From Formicarius rufipectus (lineage: Eukaryota; Chordata; Aves; Passeriformes; Formicariidae), in the NCBI GenBank assembly GCA_013399695.1, contig VXAU01003702.1, forward strand, positions 472,806-536,805: a DNA stretch of 64,000 nt, in the 5' to 3' direction. The position numbers were made by a program, and so were the translations under genes. Below the pieces are notes generated by a model. The model was not told where the DNA came from and made no database searches. It saw only the letters and a list, made by a program, of their open reading frames with translations. This document shows, in pieces, positions 35,346 to 48,997 of the stretch; the stretch's first letter is position 1; each line of letters opens with the position of its first letter.

Positions 35346-38300
35346 GGGACTAAAGCCCAGTCAATGCTGACATACAGCTAAGGAGATTTCCAGGTTGTTG
35401 CCATGCGAGTGCACGTGCATGCACATGTCTGCAGTGGATTTTCTTACATCTTCCTGTGAATGCTGCAAGTTTCCATTCTTTGTCAGAGGGAAAGGGGAAG
35501 GGGCAGATGATGTTCTCTGTGAAACAATTAAAATAGTAAGTGGATAGCTATCTAAAGCAAAGAAATCAGGCATGTTCTGAAAGGGTATGCCTACACTGTC
35601 AAATTTATGGGTATGAGCCCATTCTCAAACTCACGTAGAGAGATGCCTTCCATCCACAGTAAATACCTACAGCAGTGTTAACTGTTCTGAATTCAGGTTA
35701 CTTATGATTCTTCTGAGAGAGGAGAGCCTGAGCCCATTCCCAGCCTCTGCATGGACCCAAACTCTTGTTTGTGTTACAGACAGATCAGGCTGTAGCCAGG
35801 CAGAGCATGTTACTCTCTCACTGCATCAGCAGATATACGAGGTACAGCTTTTTTTCTTGCATAATGTGGACATTTGAGGTATAAATACCAGTGTGGATGG
35901 AGACCTTTAAGGTTGTGAGGAATATCATATTTACACCCACTTCTGAGCCCTCTTTACACCTGGAAGTGTAGACATACCTATAGAGGATCATGTCTTCTGC
36001 ATGATAGTAAGTATTTATTTGCATTTGTGTAATTCAATTTTGAATTCTCTGTTGGACACTCGGGTAAAGGCAAGACTTGTTGGAAGAGGGGAATTACCCT
36101 GGAGAAGAAGAAGCTGCTCAGGTTGAAGATCTTGTGGCTGTTAGGTGACTCGTTGCACCTGAGAGCTCTAAGGCTCTTCAAGGAGACTGACAATGATTCA
36201 TTGCAAATCAGGAAATTTTTCTGTCATGAATTGTCTGTGGTAAAGCTTAAGCCATTGCTTACTGGCCTTATTTACTTTTCCTAGTTACTATACCAGATTT
36301 CTATTTGAGGGTTGGAATAGGTGGTTGGATGAGAACAAACATGAGCAAGAACTCTATAAAGCAGCATACATCCTTATGCATGCTGCACTGAACTGTGATT
36401 TGAATATATCTGGGCTGCCACTGATGAGCAATCTAAAAGTGATGGAATTTTCAGAGAGCTCTTTCACTTTCCATAAAGCTTTTCTCTTTTCTTTAGGGAG
36501 AAAAGAAAAGACATAAAGAGAGTGAAATAATTATTTGGGGGATGAAACTAATTTCAGAGACAAACAATGCACCTGTATTATACAGTATTGATTGTGATGT
36601 GGCCATGATTTACATGGAATTACGAACTCCCTTGCTCTCTGTTTCACCAGGGCTGTTCTCTATGTTATGAATTTATATGGAATCCATAGCTGAGTGGCTA
36701 TTTGTTTCATTCTTTTACCTGAGCCCTTAAAGCTGCTGGTAATTATTGGGAGATTAGGAAAATGGGAGAACTGATAACCAGAGAGAGTGGACATGTGTAC
36801 TACTGACTTTCAAGTGCTTTATTGGCATACTGCTGAGCTGAAACTGGGGTAACAGCCCTCTTCAAAACAAGCTGCAGTGTTGCAGTTGCCAGCAGCAGAG
36901 AGCAAGAAAGTACATGGGGTGTAATTTTTTTGCTGGTTGTCTAATGTCATAGAAGAAACTTATTGGATTCCGAAGTGGCCAGATGTCACCAGATCATTGT
37001 TACTAAGCTAAAATAGATTTAATTGAGAACAAATGAGTGCTCCCTCTTATTCAAATGGGCTTTGTGGTGGTGTGTTAACATTTCGCTGTGTGAGGAGATT
37101 GTATTCAATAAGATCACTGATGTTTTTGAAAATATCATTCATGCAGTAATGTATTCTTCCTTGTCCTGAAAAAGCTCCCAGAGCAGAGTGGGACCTTGCT
37201 GAGGCTGAGGGACTCCAAACTGTCTATACTCATCTGTCTGGACATGCCTGGAGAGAGCAGGGTGTAATCATTGTCCCTGTTTTTCTCTCGTTTTCTGCAA
37301 AAGAAAATATATTGCTACTCCCTCAGGTTGCTTTAAGCAGCTCTGAACTAACTTTTATGGGTTTAGGGCTTTTCTCCCTGTATTTATGGACTTTATTTTT
37401 AGACTATGATTGGTACTGAATTACAATACACCATGACAGCTGCTTATTCACATGATATAGCTGTAACTTTGACTTCTGTTGCTCTCTGTCTCATTGGAAC
37501 AGTCTTTTAAAAATGCTTAAAAAGTAGATTACACTTTGAACCAAAGTGAAAAAAAATTACCATTTTCATTGTTTATGAAATTTCATAGCATATGGATATT
37601 TGTTAACAGTCTAAGTAGTTCCAGCTGGTGTGTTTAGTTTGCAAAGTGTAAAGCGTACTGCAAACTGGCTAATCAAGTTGCCCTTTTCAACCTGCTGATT
37701 TCACAAGAGTTATAAATACATCCTTTCCATTCTGCTGTGGTTGGATAAACAATGTAGCAACTGTTTGAAACTCAGTACAACAAGCTGCAAAACTGATTAT
37801 CAGATTAATACAGTTTAATGTGGCAAGGAGAGCGCTTCTAAATCTATTCAGCATAGTGCACCGTAACATAAGTTAGGATTTGTGTTTTCCCTTCGCTGTT
37901 TCCATCCTTCCCACAAAGAAAAAGAAGTGGCAAGTGAAGGAATTCTCAACTTCTAGCATGTAAGCTAATAGAGTATAGGTTTTAAGTTATGCCACCATCA
38001 GCACAGTAAGCCTTGCTGTCTTTCCTCACTAGTAGCACAAACCACTTCATATATAGGACACTAGACAGCAACACAGAAACCTTTACACGTTGTTAAGGTT
38101 TAATCAGGCATAAGATGGCTCCTTTGTGATTCCTTTCTACAGATGTCAGATATGGATTCAGCCTCACCTCAACCCTGTGAATCTCCCCAGATCAGTATTA
38201 CTGAAGATCGTTCCTCACCAAACATCTAGTAAAATAAAACATTTTGATTGTTTCAATTCCTTCCAGATGTTGGAATGTTTTATTAGAACAAAACAAGGAC

Positions 38301-41300
38301 TGGGAACTTACTCTCTTTCAAAATATTAGATGCTATCATAACCTGATTCACAGAATTAGGATTTTAAGCGGAGGGGGTCAGGGGGAATGAAAAGAACAAA
38401 CATATGACTCATTTTAAAATTACAGGATCTGGCAGTACTAGATTCCGCATCTGATTTATAGAGGTTTTTAGTTTTTTGGGTTTGCTTTTTTATTCCCCTC
38501 CCACCCCAGAGTGTTATTATTATCATTTTCAGAAAAACAAACAAAATAAAAAAATAAGCAACAACCGAAGCCATAGATTGTTTTTGTTCTTTGATATTGT
38601 TTCATTGGATAAGAAAACCAAGACTTTTTTAAGGATTTCAGCAAGATGAAAGCCAGTTTTAAGGTGGAATAGAACTTATTCACAAGTTGGATTAATGCTC
38701 TCCCTTTCCATAGTTTCTTGAACGATGTAGCCACTCATTACTCTGTTTTGTGCTCTTAGAAACTGTGCCCATTATGCATGTACCTCCCTACTCTTAATTA
38801 CATCTGTGACATAGGTTTCTTCTTCGAGGGCCAGGTGACAGGAGACATCCTGCACCAAATTCCCAGCTTGAGCTAATATGAGACCACTCTTAACACTGCC
38901 TTCCTACTTCTTGAAGACAGCAGGACGAGCTTTCCCTTTTTCTTCATCAAAATCTTCATTCTCTCCTCAGTGGGTGCTTTGGATGGGCTGTGGTGGAGCA
39001 ATGCCATTAGCAATGCTGTGAAGGAATGGCAGAGCACAAATCTACACAGTTAATGTAGCCTCAGTTTAAAGTGTGAATCCACGTTATGTATGTGCCCTTG
39101 AAGATTTCTGCTTAGTTTACTGACCAAGCTAAGATTTTCTATTGTTAGCAATGCAGAGCTATTACAGTCTGAAAGAGTGAGCTGAGTTCTGTTCTGATAT
39201 ATGCACCATCAGCAAAATTGTCTATGTCTTAGTCATTGCTCTTTTATTATAAGAGATTTTAGACATGAAGCTGGGTTTGCAGGGCTTGTAGACATCCAGA
39301 TTGACTTGTTATTTGTGCAGAGTAAATGTGACATAGAAATCTACATAAGCCAGCAAACATGGACTAGAACCCTAAGTGATACTTCTACACCATGGTTTTT
39401 GTGGTTACTACTGGTCTTTGGAGGGAGGGTAAAAAAAAAGAAAATCCCGTTATTTCTCGGTTTTGTTTTCAGGACTCCCATCTCATTTCCACCAACTGTG
39501 AGCTCTGTCTCACACACATAACGGCAAGAAGGAAATAATACCTTTAGCTTGAAAGCTTTCTAATCACAGGCTAGAGGACTGACATTTTACCTAACAATAG
39601 CCAAAGAAATCTGTGTGCTGTAAGAGACCTTGCTAATGTCAAAGAAAAGGAACAATAGCTTTACTATTTAGTAAGCACCAAGACTTTCCTAACAGTTTGG
39701 ATGGTGTCTCCTTTTTGCAGTGGGAAGCTTCAGAAGTGAAATTTACTTAGTCCAGTGAGGCCCTCCATTTTAGTACTGGAGGTGGGATTATTCCCACTTA
39801 GGCTTCAAAGTCTACTCACAAGTTGGACTTCGAGTCTACAAGGCCTGGCTAGGTTTTCTCTGCCAGTGAAGAAACATCCACTGATGACACTTCATTTCAT
39901 GCTGCAGTGCAGCTAAGGAAGAAGGGATGGATTCCCATCTGGAAGCATTTGTATTGTTCTTTATGGTAGACAGACCATAGATAGCTTTGGTGATCTATAT
40001 AACTTTCAGAAAACTAAAATCAGGCAAATAGTAATAATGGCAGCTCAGCTGCCCACAGATCACAATGTCCATCATGATGTTTTGCACAGCAATTTTGAGG
40101 GTTAAATAAGAGACCCGAGCTCTGAAATATGATTCATACTGCACTCATTTGTCTCGCACACCCTCAAAAGGCCTTGGATAGGGTCAGGGTGCAGATGGCA
40201 ACATGACTGCCTGGAGCTACATAGAGTAAGAAAATAATAGAGCACGCTTCCCTGTGACTTGGTTGGGCAGCTGTTTCTAATGTACTGTCCCTGCTGGTAT
40301 CTCAAGCAATGGATTTTGATAGGAGTGGAGAAGAAAACTGGTCCACCTCCAGAAAACTTTTCTGCCTTTAAGATATTTGTTCTTGCCTACTCAAGGGACA
40401 TAGCAAACTGTTTTGTTTGTTCCTAAATATGGATTGAAATAAAGGAGGTCCTGGCAAGCAGCTGTGAGGAGTTGCTTTTGTCTGGATATTAATGTGCAGT
40501 GGTACCCTTTTAGGTCATGATTATAGTTTCTGAGGGAGACTTGTAACTGCTTAGATGCTGAGCAATACCTGGCTACTAGGCAGAAAAAGAGGATGGGCAG
40601 CTGAAGCTACTCTATCTTCAGATACTTTTGAGTGCTCCCATAGGACCCTGTCATGGAGACATTCTGGTGTTGTACAGAATATGTGTTTTCCCCTTGCAAC
40701 TTGAAAGAAGAGATTCTGCTTGCTCCTTTCCCTCACCACCTAGTTTGCTGAGACTTTAGATTTTTCTGTGGAAGTTCTTGGGAGCAGATTCATTGATTTC
40801 AGCAGGATTTTCATCAACAGGGCAAAGTCTGACTGTGAAGAACTTGTTATGCATTTACATAGTGTCAAGCATTTCTGTAGCCTCAGCCTTTGAAAATATC
40901 TGTGATCTGGGACCTTGAGCCTGGAACACACCCTAAGTCCCAGCATAATATTTTCTGATAGTCTATCATCTTAGCTTTAAGGTAGAGAACAAACAACTTC
41001 TGTAGATTAATTTTTTTCTAACAAATGAGGTTATGCCCAAAATTGCCATACCTGCTTCCTACTTAATTAATGGTGTCACCAGGGGATGATCCAAAGTTCC
41101 CAAGAAAATTCCCCTTGCACTAGATGCTGAATAAACAGTCAGTTCCAGCCTAGCCCTTCTTTCCAGACACCTTAATTCTTAAAGATCCATAAATAAATTA
41201 TTTTCAGAAATAAGCAGACAACCCATGCTCCACTAGGATATTACTAGTTGATGATCTTCATCTTCCTTTCTAACTTTATATTCTCCATGTCTCTGTGGTT

Positions 41301-41340
41301 TTTTAATATGAAAACTGATCTTCTGGAGAGGGAAAAGGGA
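35346..41340. other. long non-coding stretch, no gene recognised
   Basis: AT-leaning, unrepetitive sequence. There is a short alternating-purine CACGTGCATGCACATG patch at about 35412-35427. The largest frame is 106 codons (39201-39521, +), without domains. No RNA gene or convincing exon was seen. Confidence 0.5.
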
Positions 41341-41462
41341 TTTTTGGTGGGGTTTTTTGTTCGGTTTGGTGTTGTTTTTGCTTTTTTTTTTAATGCTCAA
41401 CTGGTTGGTTGGTTGTTTGTTTGGGGTTTTTTTGGTATTTTTTGTGGTTTGTTTCTTTTTAT
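41341..41462. repeat. T/G-rich (GTTT)n low-complexity tract
   Basis: Irregular GGTTT, GTTT and GGTTGGTT units; this is the complement of the CAAA tracts elsewhere. Hydrophobic Phe/Gly frames here are artefacts of the repeat. Confidence 0.9.
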
Positions 41463-43376
41463 AACTCATTACTTTCCAAAAGTAAGACATGTTGCAGTTG
41501 TAAATTGTACTGTTTATCAACTACAGTTATATTTACCTATGTATAAAACTCATTGATATTTCAAAGGATTTCTTTTCCCAGAAGAGAAACTCAATTTCAA
41601 ACTGCTGAATGCCATATGAGAAAAATTTTTTGGTCACATATTAGTTTTAAAATTAATCCATCCAAGCAATATTTCAGGCAGTGAAGTTTGGATTTCCAGC
41701 TTTTTTTTCTCCCCTGATGCCAGGCAACAAAACCAGTGAGTAAATAATGTTCTCCCTCTTGCAATGTACAGTTTTCAAAATGCCACTGAATTGGGCCAGT
41801 AGTCTGTATAGTTCCATTTCTATCTATCGCTTTTCTTGAATCGGCTAAAACTTAGCTCCACGTTAAGATATCAGGTTGCCTTTTCTCTGTGTAGTTTTAG
41901 ATTATCCCAAAATTAAATTGTTGTAATATAACATATTGAAGAATTACAACACCTACAAAATTACTTCTGCATAGACCTCACCAGGTGAGTTTGATGTTAC
42001 AAAACCAGACAGATTTAAACTCATGGTGTAGTTAAGTTCTATGGACTATCTTAATGGATGGATGCTGACAATTACTGGGATTTACAGTTTTTCTCCTGCT
42101 GTGAAGGATTGCTTTGAATTCCTAATTCTCCCGATAGCCTTTCCAAAGTGGACATGCATTTGAAAGTAATGCCCAGCTGATTATGTTTTCAGATGTTCTG
42201 CCAGCAAAGAACTGAATCTAAAAAAATGAAAGTACTGAGAGGCTTTGCTTTACTCCAAGGTCACTCACCTTTGTTGCCATGCCCCGTGGAATTTTACAAG
42301 TAGTAGAATTGGTATTTGGTTTCAGATTCTAGAGATCTATGTAAGTTTTACATAATTTCTTTTTACTCTTTGACTTATTTAATTCTTTATTTGATCAAAA
42401 CAAAGGTACTGAAGGAGACCAGTAGAAGTATGAAGTGACTTGATTTAGAAAACATGCATAGTTAAATACTTGTATTTTAGATCGTATGTAAAGACAAATG
42501 ACTGTAAAGGGAGGTCACATTAGGTCAAAAGGCATTATATCTCTATTAAGTTCGAATATCAGTCTCAACAACTGTTATGTGACACAGCTTCATTGCAGTC
42601 AATAGAAGGACAATTTGCTGTAGCCATAATACTTCCAGCAGCTCCGAGACTACAGGGAGCCCTGTCCAGAGAATTCTTCTTCCATTTAAATGCAAATCAT
42701 TTAACTTACCTTTTAGAAGGTGCATGCAAGTGATTCCTCAAATTATGTTAATATGGACAGTAAACTCAATCTTTACCCACATTTTGTTTTAATTCTTCTC
42801 ACTTTTACAACCACAACCACCACCACATCTGTAGGTCTTCTACCACTGGTTGCTTTAATTTATCCTTTATGAGTTCATTGCAGGATTTTCAAGGGAGATG
42901 TGTGCAGGTCATGTTACATAGCTACACCGAAACTGTGAAAGAGATCTCTTTCCTTCTTCCTATATGTCCATGTGCTGTGTGAGAGAACTCCCTTTCTGTG
43001 GAAAATTACTATTTTTTTACGTAAGTTAGTTCATTCTGATACTGAATGGTACTGTTGTTCTGGGCACTCACAGGCATTCTATTCACTAAATTCATGTGTG
43101 AACATGCTAGTCCTCCTTAAGAATGCCAAAAAAACTCAATAAGGTTAAGTTGAAAATAACAGTGAGTAAAAATGGAAAAGAGCTATTAAATCACCCACTG
43201 GTGTATGCCTCTTCTTTCAGGGTTTTCCTGCAAGCTTTTCAGTGGTGTCACAATTAGGTCTTTTAGAAATTATACCAGTAGATGCTAGAAGATGTTTTCA
43301 CTCTTCCTTCCTTGAGGCAGTATCAGTGACATCTTGATTACACCTGATAGGTGTTTGTATACCCTTATAATAAAAG
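41463..43376. other. AT-rich non-coding stretch
   Basis: No frame above 60 codons for more than 1.8 kb and no recognised repeat. Confidence 0.5.
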
Positions 43377-44058
43377 ACCTCCATGGAGTGGAAATGCTAC
43401 AAAATTCTTTTGCTACACTGAACCAGTGTTTAACTCTCCTTTTAGTTAGAACCTTTTCCTAATTAGGAGCCAAAATCTCTTTTGCTGCAGGTCAAAGTAA
43501 TTATTCCTTTTGCTATTGCTTATGAGTGTAGAGAAGAGTTTCTCATCTTTGAAACAGCCTTCTGAAATTCAAACTGCACTGGAACAAAAAAATCCAATTC
43601 TCCAAAATTTCCCTCTATTGCATGATTTCTTGACCTCTGATCTGTTTAATTCTACTGCCACAAACCCTTGATAATACATTTGTGAATATCTGGAAGTGGT
43701 GTGCTAACTAGAATGTATCATTCCAGATGAGTGCTCATTATTATAAGGTACTGGAATAATTATTTTCCTCAACTTGCAGATTTGTACATTCCATAATCAT
43801 ATTTATCTTTTCATAGCAACACTGCATACTAGTTCTTACTGATATTCTTATCTTTCCACAAGCACTTTATTCTCCATTTTGTGTTTATCAATCTGATTTT
43901 CACTTCCTTTATGTAAGACTTCGTTCTTGCCTTTATTAAATTTTAATTTCTGATTTAATTTTTTTTCCAGTGTACTGGATTATTTGAAATTCTGATCTTT
44001 ATGTTAGTTGCCTATCATTTCAACCCACATATTAGCATTGGCAGAGTTGGTGAGGGTT
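43377..44058 (-). mobile_element. ancient, highly diverged CR1 LINE copy
   Basis: The + strand keeps a long series of antisense CR1 landmarks in the right order despite heavy decay: CCAGTGTTTAACTCTCC, TTAGAACCTTTTCCTAAT, TCTCTTTTGCTGCAGGTCAA, GATCTGTTTAATT, CATTCCAGATGAGTGCTCA, then GCAACACTGCATACTAG and GACTTCGTTCTTGCCTTTATT. These correspond to the 3' UTR and the end of ORF2 of amniote CR1 elements. Every frame is destroyed. Divergence is far greater than in the copies at 29607 and 63474, so this insertion is much older. Confidence 0.65.
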
Positions 44059-47000
44059 CAGGTTTTTTGGGGAAAGATTATCAGCTTTGTGGAAGCTTCT
44101 GTAGTTTGTCTCCACCCACTTTTTGGTTAGTAAATTATCTTTCCAAGACAAGTGTTAATTAATACTGTTCCTTGGTATCTGACATAGTGAAGTATGTTAT
44201 CTCACTATTTTTCTGTATTGCTCAAACCTCTCTAAATATATTACTTTTTCTCATTTCATCGTAAATTTTTATACTGACTCTTTTTGTTCTAACTTCACAA
44301 TTGATATGCTCCTGCTCTGGTTCCAAATCTCTGGAGAACCCAATTCACAAAAATACCTCTTTGAAGAAAATGTTTAAAGATATGTTTAAGGTTAATCATG
44401 AGTTTTAAGTCAAAATCACAGCATTATATTTCACATCTAAGTGGAAAATAAATTCTCCCCTCCTCTAACTCCTGCACTCACAAGGACATACGTTCAAAAG
44501 AGGTGTCATTGTGCCGTGTTTTCCATCAACATTCTGGCCACCACCAGCAATACAGATATATTCTTAAAAATTGACATTGAATTCCGAGCATTTTCCTGAA
44601 TAACTGACTGCTTAAGTGTTTTCCCCAATCACAGCTCAAGCCAATATGTATTATTTTTCCATCTGCTCCATTATTTCCTATAATATATTCACATTGTTTC
44701 ATTTCTAAGCTGTTTATGTTCTTGAATTAATGAATATGTTAAATAAAATTAAATCAAACTGCTCTCCCAGTAGCCACATTAGAGGATATCACTCCCCAGA
44801 TCAGACATATCACAGAACTGTTATCTTTATTTGCAGTCTTTTGTTTTTGCTTAGTTCACAGACAGGAGTTTCCTTTTTAAGTCATATGGGGTTTCTGGGG
44901 ATTGCAACATTTCATGGAAATCTAGATTAGATAGTTTAATATAATATGCCTTCATTTTAGAAAACTATTTGATATTCTGTCTCCTAGAATGTTATTTGCA
45001 AATTTTATATACAGATAGACCATATGAAATGAATGCCAATTTTAAAAATCTATGTACCTATTTTTCTTCTAGTACCTATATTTATTAAACTGAGGATTCT
45101 GATACTCATTAAACACACTGTGATCTTTCACTGAAACTAAGAGATGTTGATGCACATAATCGAAACCTGGGTTAAAGGTTCTCAATTCCAGACAAACCTT
45201 GCTACCTCCATCAGAGGGGCCAGAAGAATTTGGAGAGAACAGAACTAATTAGCAGAGGGAGCCAGAGGATGAGAGCCTGGGGGAAACTGTCAGCATCTCC
45301 TGCTTCTGTCGTGAGCTGTCACTGCAGCACTACCTGCTTTGAGGTGCCCAGCAGCAAGCAACCAGGTGTATCCAGAGCTGTGGCACTGGCAAAAGCAGGT
45401 AGCAAGATCTGAGCTGAGTCACTGCTCTGCTTCTCTGACGCTGCCCACAGTGGGTGGATCTGCCCATCACAGCCTACCCCTAAGAACACTGTGAGCAAAC
45501 ACTTGTTAGATCTTTACTGAGCTGGTTAAAACAATACCACTCTTTACTACGGAATACATAGAGGGTCCATCCCAGACCCACATAGGTCCCTGGCACTGCT
45601 GTGATATGCTCTCCCTGGGATGGGAATGTGCAGTCAATCCAGTTCTATTGCAAACACCAGACATCACCCCCTCAGCTCACGCTATGGAGGTGGTAAGGCA
45701 GTGTACTAGGTCTATTTATAATAGTAACCTCTAGAGAGTTTATTTTCAGGACCAAGCTCAACAACATGATAACACTGTGGGGCCGCATCTCTGGGTGGTG
45801 GTGGTCCTGTAACGTGGTGTCACAATGACATGGTACAATGCTGTGCTTTCCTGTCATCTACTGGCTCACATCACTTACAGACAGAGAGCAGAATACTGCT
45901 AAGTGCTCTGGGGGCAGGATGCAGTCTCCTCTTACAAGTTACTATCTGATATTAACACGGCACTATACTCGAATTTACTTAAAAGCATTAGGATGAGCAG
46001 AAGCATCCTGAAGCACAGTGAGAAAGCAAATTTCTAATGGTGTTTCATTCTTCCATCAATATCCTCTCTAAACGTTGCCTGTATACCTTTCCTGAGGTAG
46101 AATTTACGGTGATATGACGAAGGTAGATAGGTGAAGGAGCTCCAGTATTTAATGATGTACCTGCAACAGCAGTTTTTGTCTTTAATTTTGTTAGCTTGAA
46201 AAAAGTGTAAGGAAAAAAAATCATCAGTCTTTCTCTATTAACAGGCTCAAGCTTTTGTTCTCACACATGGACAAAACAAAGATATTCACTAATCTTAGGC
46301 TGTTTCCAGCTATTGTGTGGCCAGAAGCCAATTGAAACTTCTGAAGCTTAAAACATGGTGTAATTTATCAATGACAACCCCTGTATAAATCCTCCAGGAA
46401 AAACCTGTGCTGTGTTTGTAAAAGCTTCAGAACATCTCTAGTTCTTTTATTCATGTCTTTCTTTTTTTTTTTTTTTCCTCTTCATTTTCATATCTTTCAT
46501 CTTCCCATTTTTCTCCCTTTTCCTTTGGTCTTCCTTCTGCTGTCCTTTTTACTTCTCTATCTTCATACATTTCCTATTGCCTTCTCTCTTTTTTTTGAAG
46601 GTTTTGGTCCTGTGACATGGATGGAGCAGATGCTCTCACAGAAGGTTCTTCAAAGTGATTAGAAACATACAACATGTTATGTGAAATAATCTCTGAGGTG
46701 TCAATATTCAGCCAGTATTGGGGAACTAAGCACTGAAATTTAGTTCCTGAGACCCCAAAGGCTTTTGGACTTCAGTGTTTCTATCCCTAGTGGGGAACCA
46801 GCAAGGTACAGTCAGTGACCTTAGGAGATTGCCATGAGGTTTTGCTGATCAATATACACAGAAATTTCCATAGATATAAAGCCAGAGTAAAGCCCCACTT
46901 ATTGCAGGGGAGCAAACCTTTGTTGAAACCCACCAGGGTCTGCAGAAGGCTTTCAATAGGAATGTTTTTACTTTGCAAGAGTTGTATTCATTAAGTAGCT

Positions 47001-48060
47001 TCTAGGACCACTGGTTCACTTTAATAAAGTGTTCTGATAAAAGAGATCATGTCCCCAAAGAGTGTCTGATTGGGATGTGTCATTTCTCCAGTAAAAGATG
47101 ATTACAATAGTCAGACCCTGATCGTCTTCTAATATCCTTAAGGTGACTAAAGAAATGACACTTCTTCAAAGTTGTTCAGTGCTGATAAAAGTTATCAGAC
47201 TGATGACTCTCAGAAACAAAGTCCTCTCCTTCCTATTATAAGCATTGTCAGCGCCACAAAATTTCAGGCAGGGACAATCCTCAAAGTCAAGACTTTCAAT
47301 TCTTGTATTCCAGCTGGAATAGGAACCAGTGCTATATATGCTGCAGATGCTTAAGTTCATAAACTCCATATAGCCCTTTGGGTAGGGCATGACCAGTACA
47401 ACAGATAATCCAGCCTACAACGTAGTCCTAAGAGATTTCAGAAGTGGGCATGAAGCGAGGTGAGAGATAGCTAAATTATTTCTGTAATCTCCCTCTTCAC
47501 TGCACTTTCTCCCCATATTACGACTATAAGGGGCCCTCTTATCTTCTCCCTGGATGTGGTGCACATCACATAACCAAGATACAGGATCAGGCATGAGGCT
47601 GCTGCATGAGGAGGATCCCTGCATTGTGGCTCTCAGGGGCATATGGAATGCTTTTACTGGGGTCTGTGGCACCTCCACACTGTCTTCATGACAAGAAAGC
47701 TTTTTCAGATGTACCCTCAGGAATAATGCAGCCAAATGCAGAATGAGGGTCATTAAGTGGCAGAGAGTTGGTGAAAATATCTAGAAAGCAGAGGAGGCAA
47801 ATTCTTTACTAGTCCTTGTGCAGAAGACTGAACTCAGTAGAACACAGCTCAACTGAAAATACCAAGTGTATGTTAAGAAAACTACTTCAAATAGTTTCTC
47901 CTCATTCAAATGCTTATTCATGGAATACTGCAATGACAAAATTTAACTATGTAAAGTCAAAAAAGACAATGAATAGTTCACTATACTCTCTTTTCTAGGT
48001 TTTTTGTTTGTCTTTTCATTTCTATTGTCCAGTAAGGTTTTCATTACTCAGTTTTCAGAA
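44059..48060. other. non-coding stretch with a GC-richer patch at about 45180-45700
   Basis: AT-rich except for the patch, which includes a 60-codon frame at 45230-45412 and AG/GTAGCAAG-like splice strings, but no domain and no coherent exon. There is a T16 run at about 46460. No repeat family was identified. Confidence 0.45.
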
Positions 48061-48065
48061 GTGTG

Positions 48066-48089
48066 ATAGGATGAATTAATTCATCCTAT
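48066..48089. repeat. perfect 24-bp palindrome
   Basis: ATAGGATGAATT is followed directly by its exact reverse complement AATTCATCCTAT, with no spacer. It contains a central TTAA and TAATTCA homeodomain-like cores. It may be a chance event, a dimeric protein-binding site or the scar of an inverted duplication. Confidence 0.95.
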
Positions 48090-48457
48090 GGTGGAGCTGT
48101 GAAGTATTCAGGTAAGAATGACACAGAGACTACACAAAACAGATACCCAGCTGTCTTCCTCATCTTCCTTCTCATTTGCAACTTTCTTCCATAACCAATT
48201 AATGATTCTTTTAGTGTCAGAATCCTAAATTCAGGTTTGCCCTCACTGGTCAGTCTCTGAGATTTAGTGTTTTAGTACTCTTTTCCAAATCTCTGCTTTT
48301 TACTACACTATACTACTAGTGCAAATAACAGGGACAAAATGGAGTCTGATGCCTATAGAATCATTTTCCTTTCATTCTTTTTCTGTGGTGATTATATTTC
48401 TTTCCTAATACTGTATCATTATGAAACGTATCTGGACACTAACCTGATTCTAACAAT

Positions 48458-48500
48458 ATAGAATCATAGAATGGTTCAGGTTGGAAGGGATCTTATGGGG
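48458..48500 (-). mobile_element. CR1 LINE 3' terminus
   Basis: ATAGAATCATAGAATGGTTC and then GGTTGGAAGGGATCTTA are the antisense 3' tail and adjacent 3' UTR signature of avian CR1. Similarity is lost to the right of about 48500, so the copy is either extremely short or its body is diverged beyond recognition. Confidence 0.9.
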
Positions 48501-48997
48501 GAGTCAGCAGGATGATGCAAGATAGTGTGCCATTTAATGTCACTAGGAAGGTCTCATCACAGTCCTGCTGCCAGAGCTTTCAAAGAAGTCCAAATTCATC
48601 TACAAGAACACCTTGGTTCGACATTTGCAAACATAACTAAAATGAAATGCTTTATTCTCTTTACCGTCCTTTCAGATATTACAGAATAAAAGGATAGGTG
48701 AAGAAGAAGCTGGAGCATATTTTCCTTTCTATTGTCTCCTCAGACTTACAGATCCCCAACATATAATTTATTGAACTTTAATTTTGAAAACAGTCATACA
48801 ACTAAATGAGGCGTTTTCTACCTGGTGGAGCAGAAACAATAGCTGGCATTTCAGCTTAAGTTAACACCAAATTCTATACTTAACGTGTGTGGACCTTCTG
48901 GATTCTTTCTCAGATACACCACTTTTCTGTTCTCAAGAGGGGTAATTCACAGTTCTAATAACAACAGATAACATTTCCCCCCTCTCCTTGTGTAAAC

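Noticed and set aside
37575..37590. ATGAAATTTCAT mini-palindrome
   Set aside because: Short AT-rich palindromes of this length are frequent at this base composition.
45230..45412. Possible exon in the GC-richer patch at 45.2-45.4 kb
   Set aside because: AG and GT strings are present, but no frame with recognisable protein content and no conserved splice pairing can be shown.
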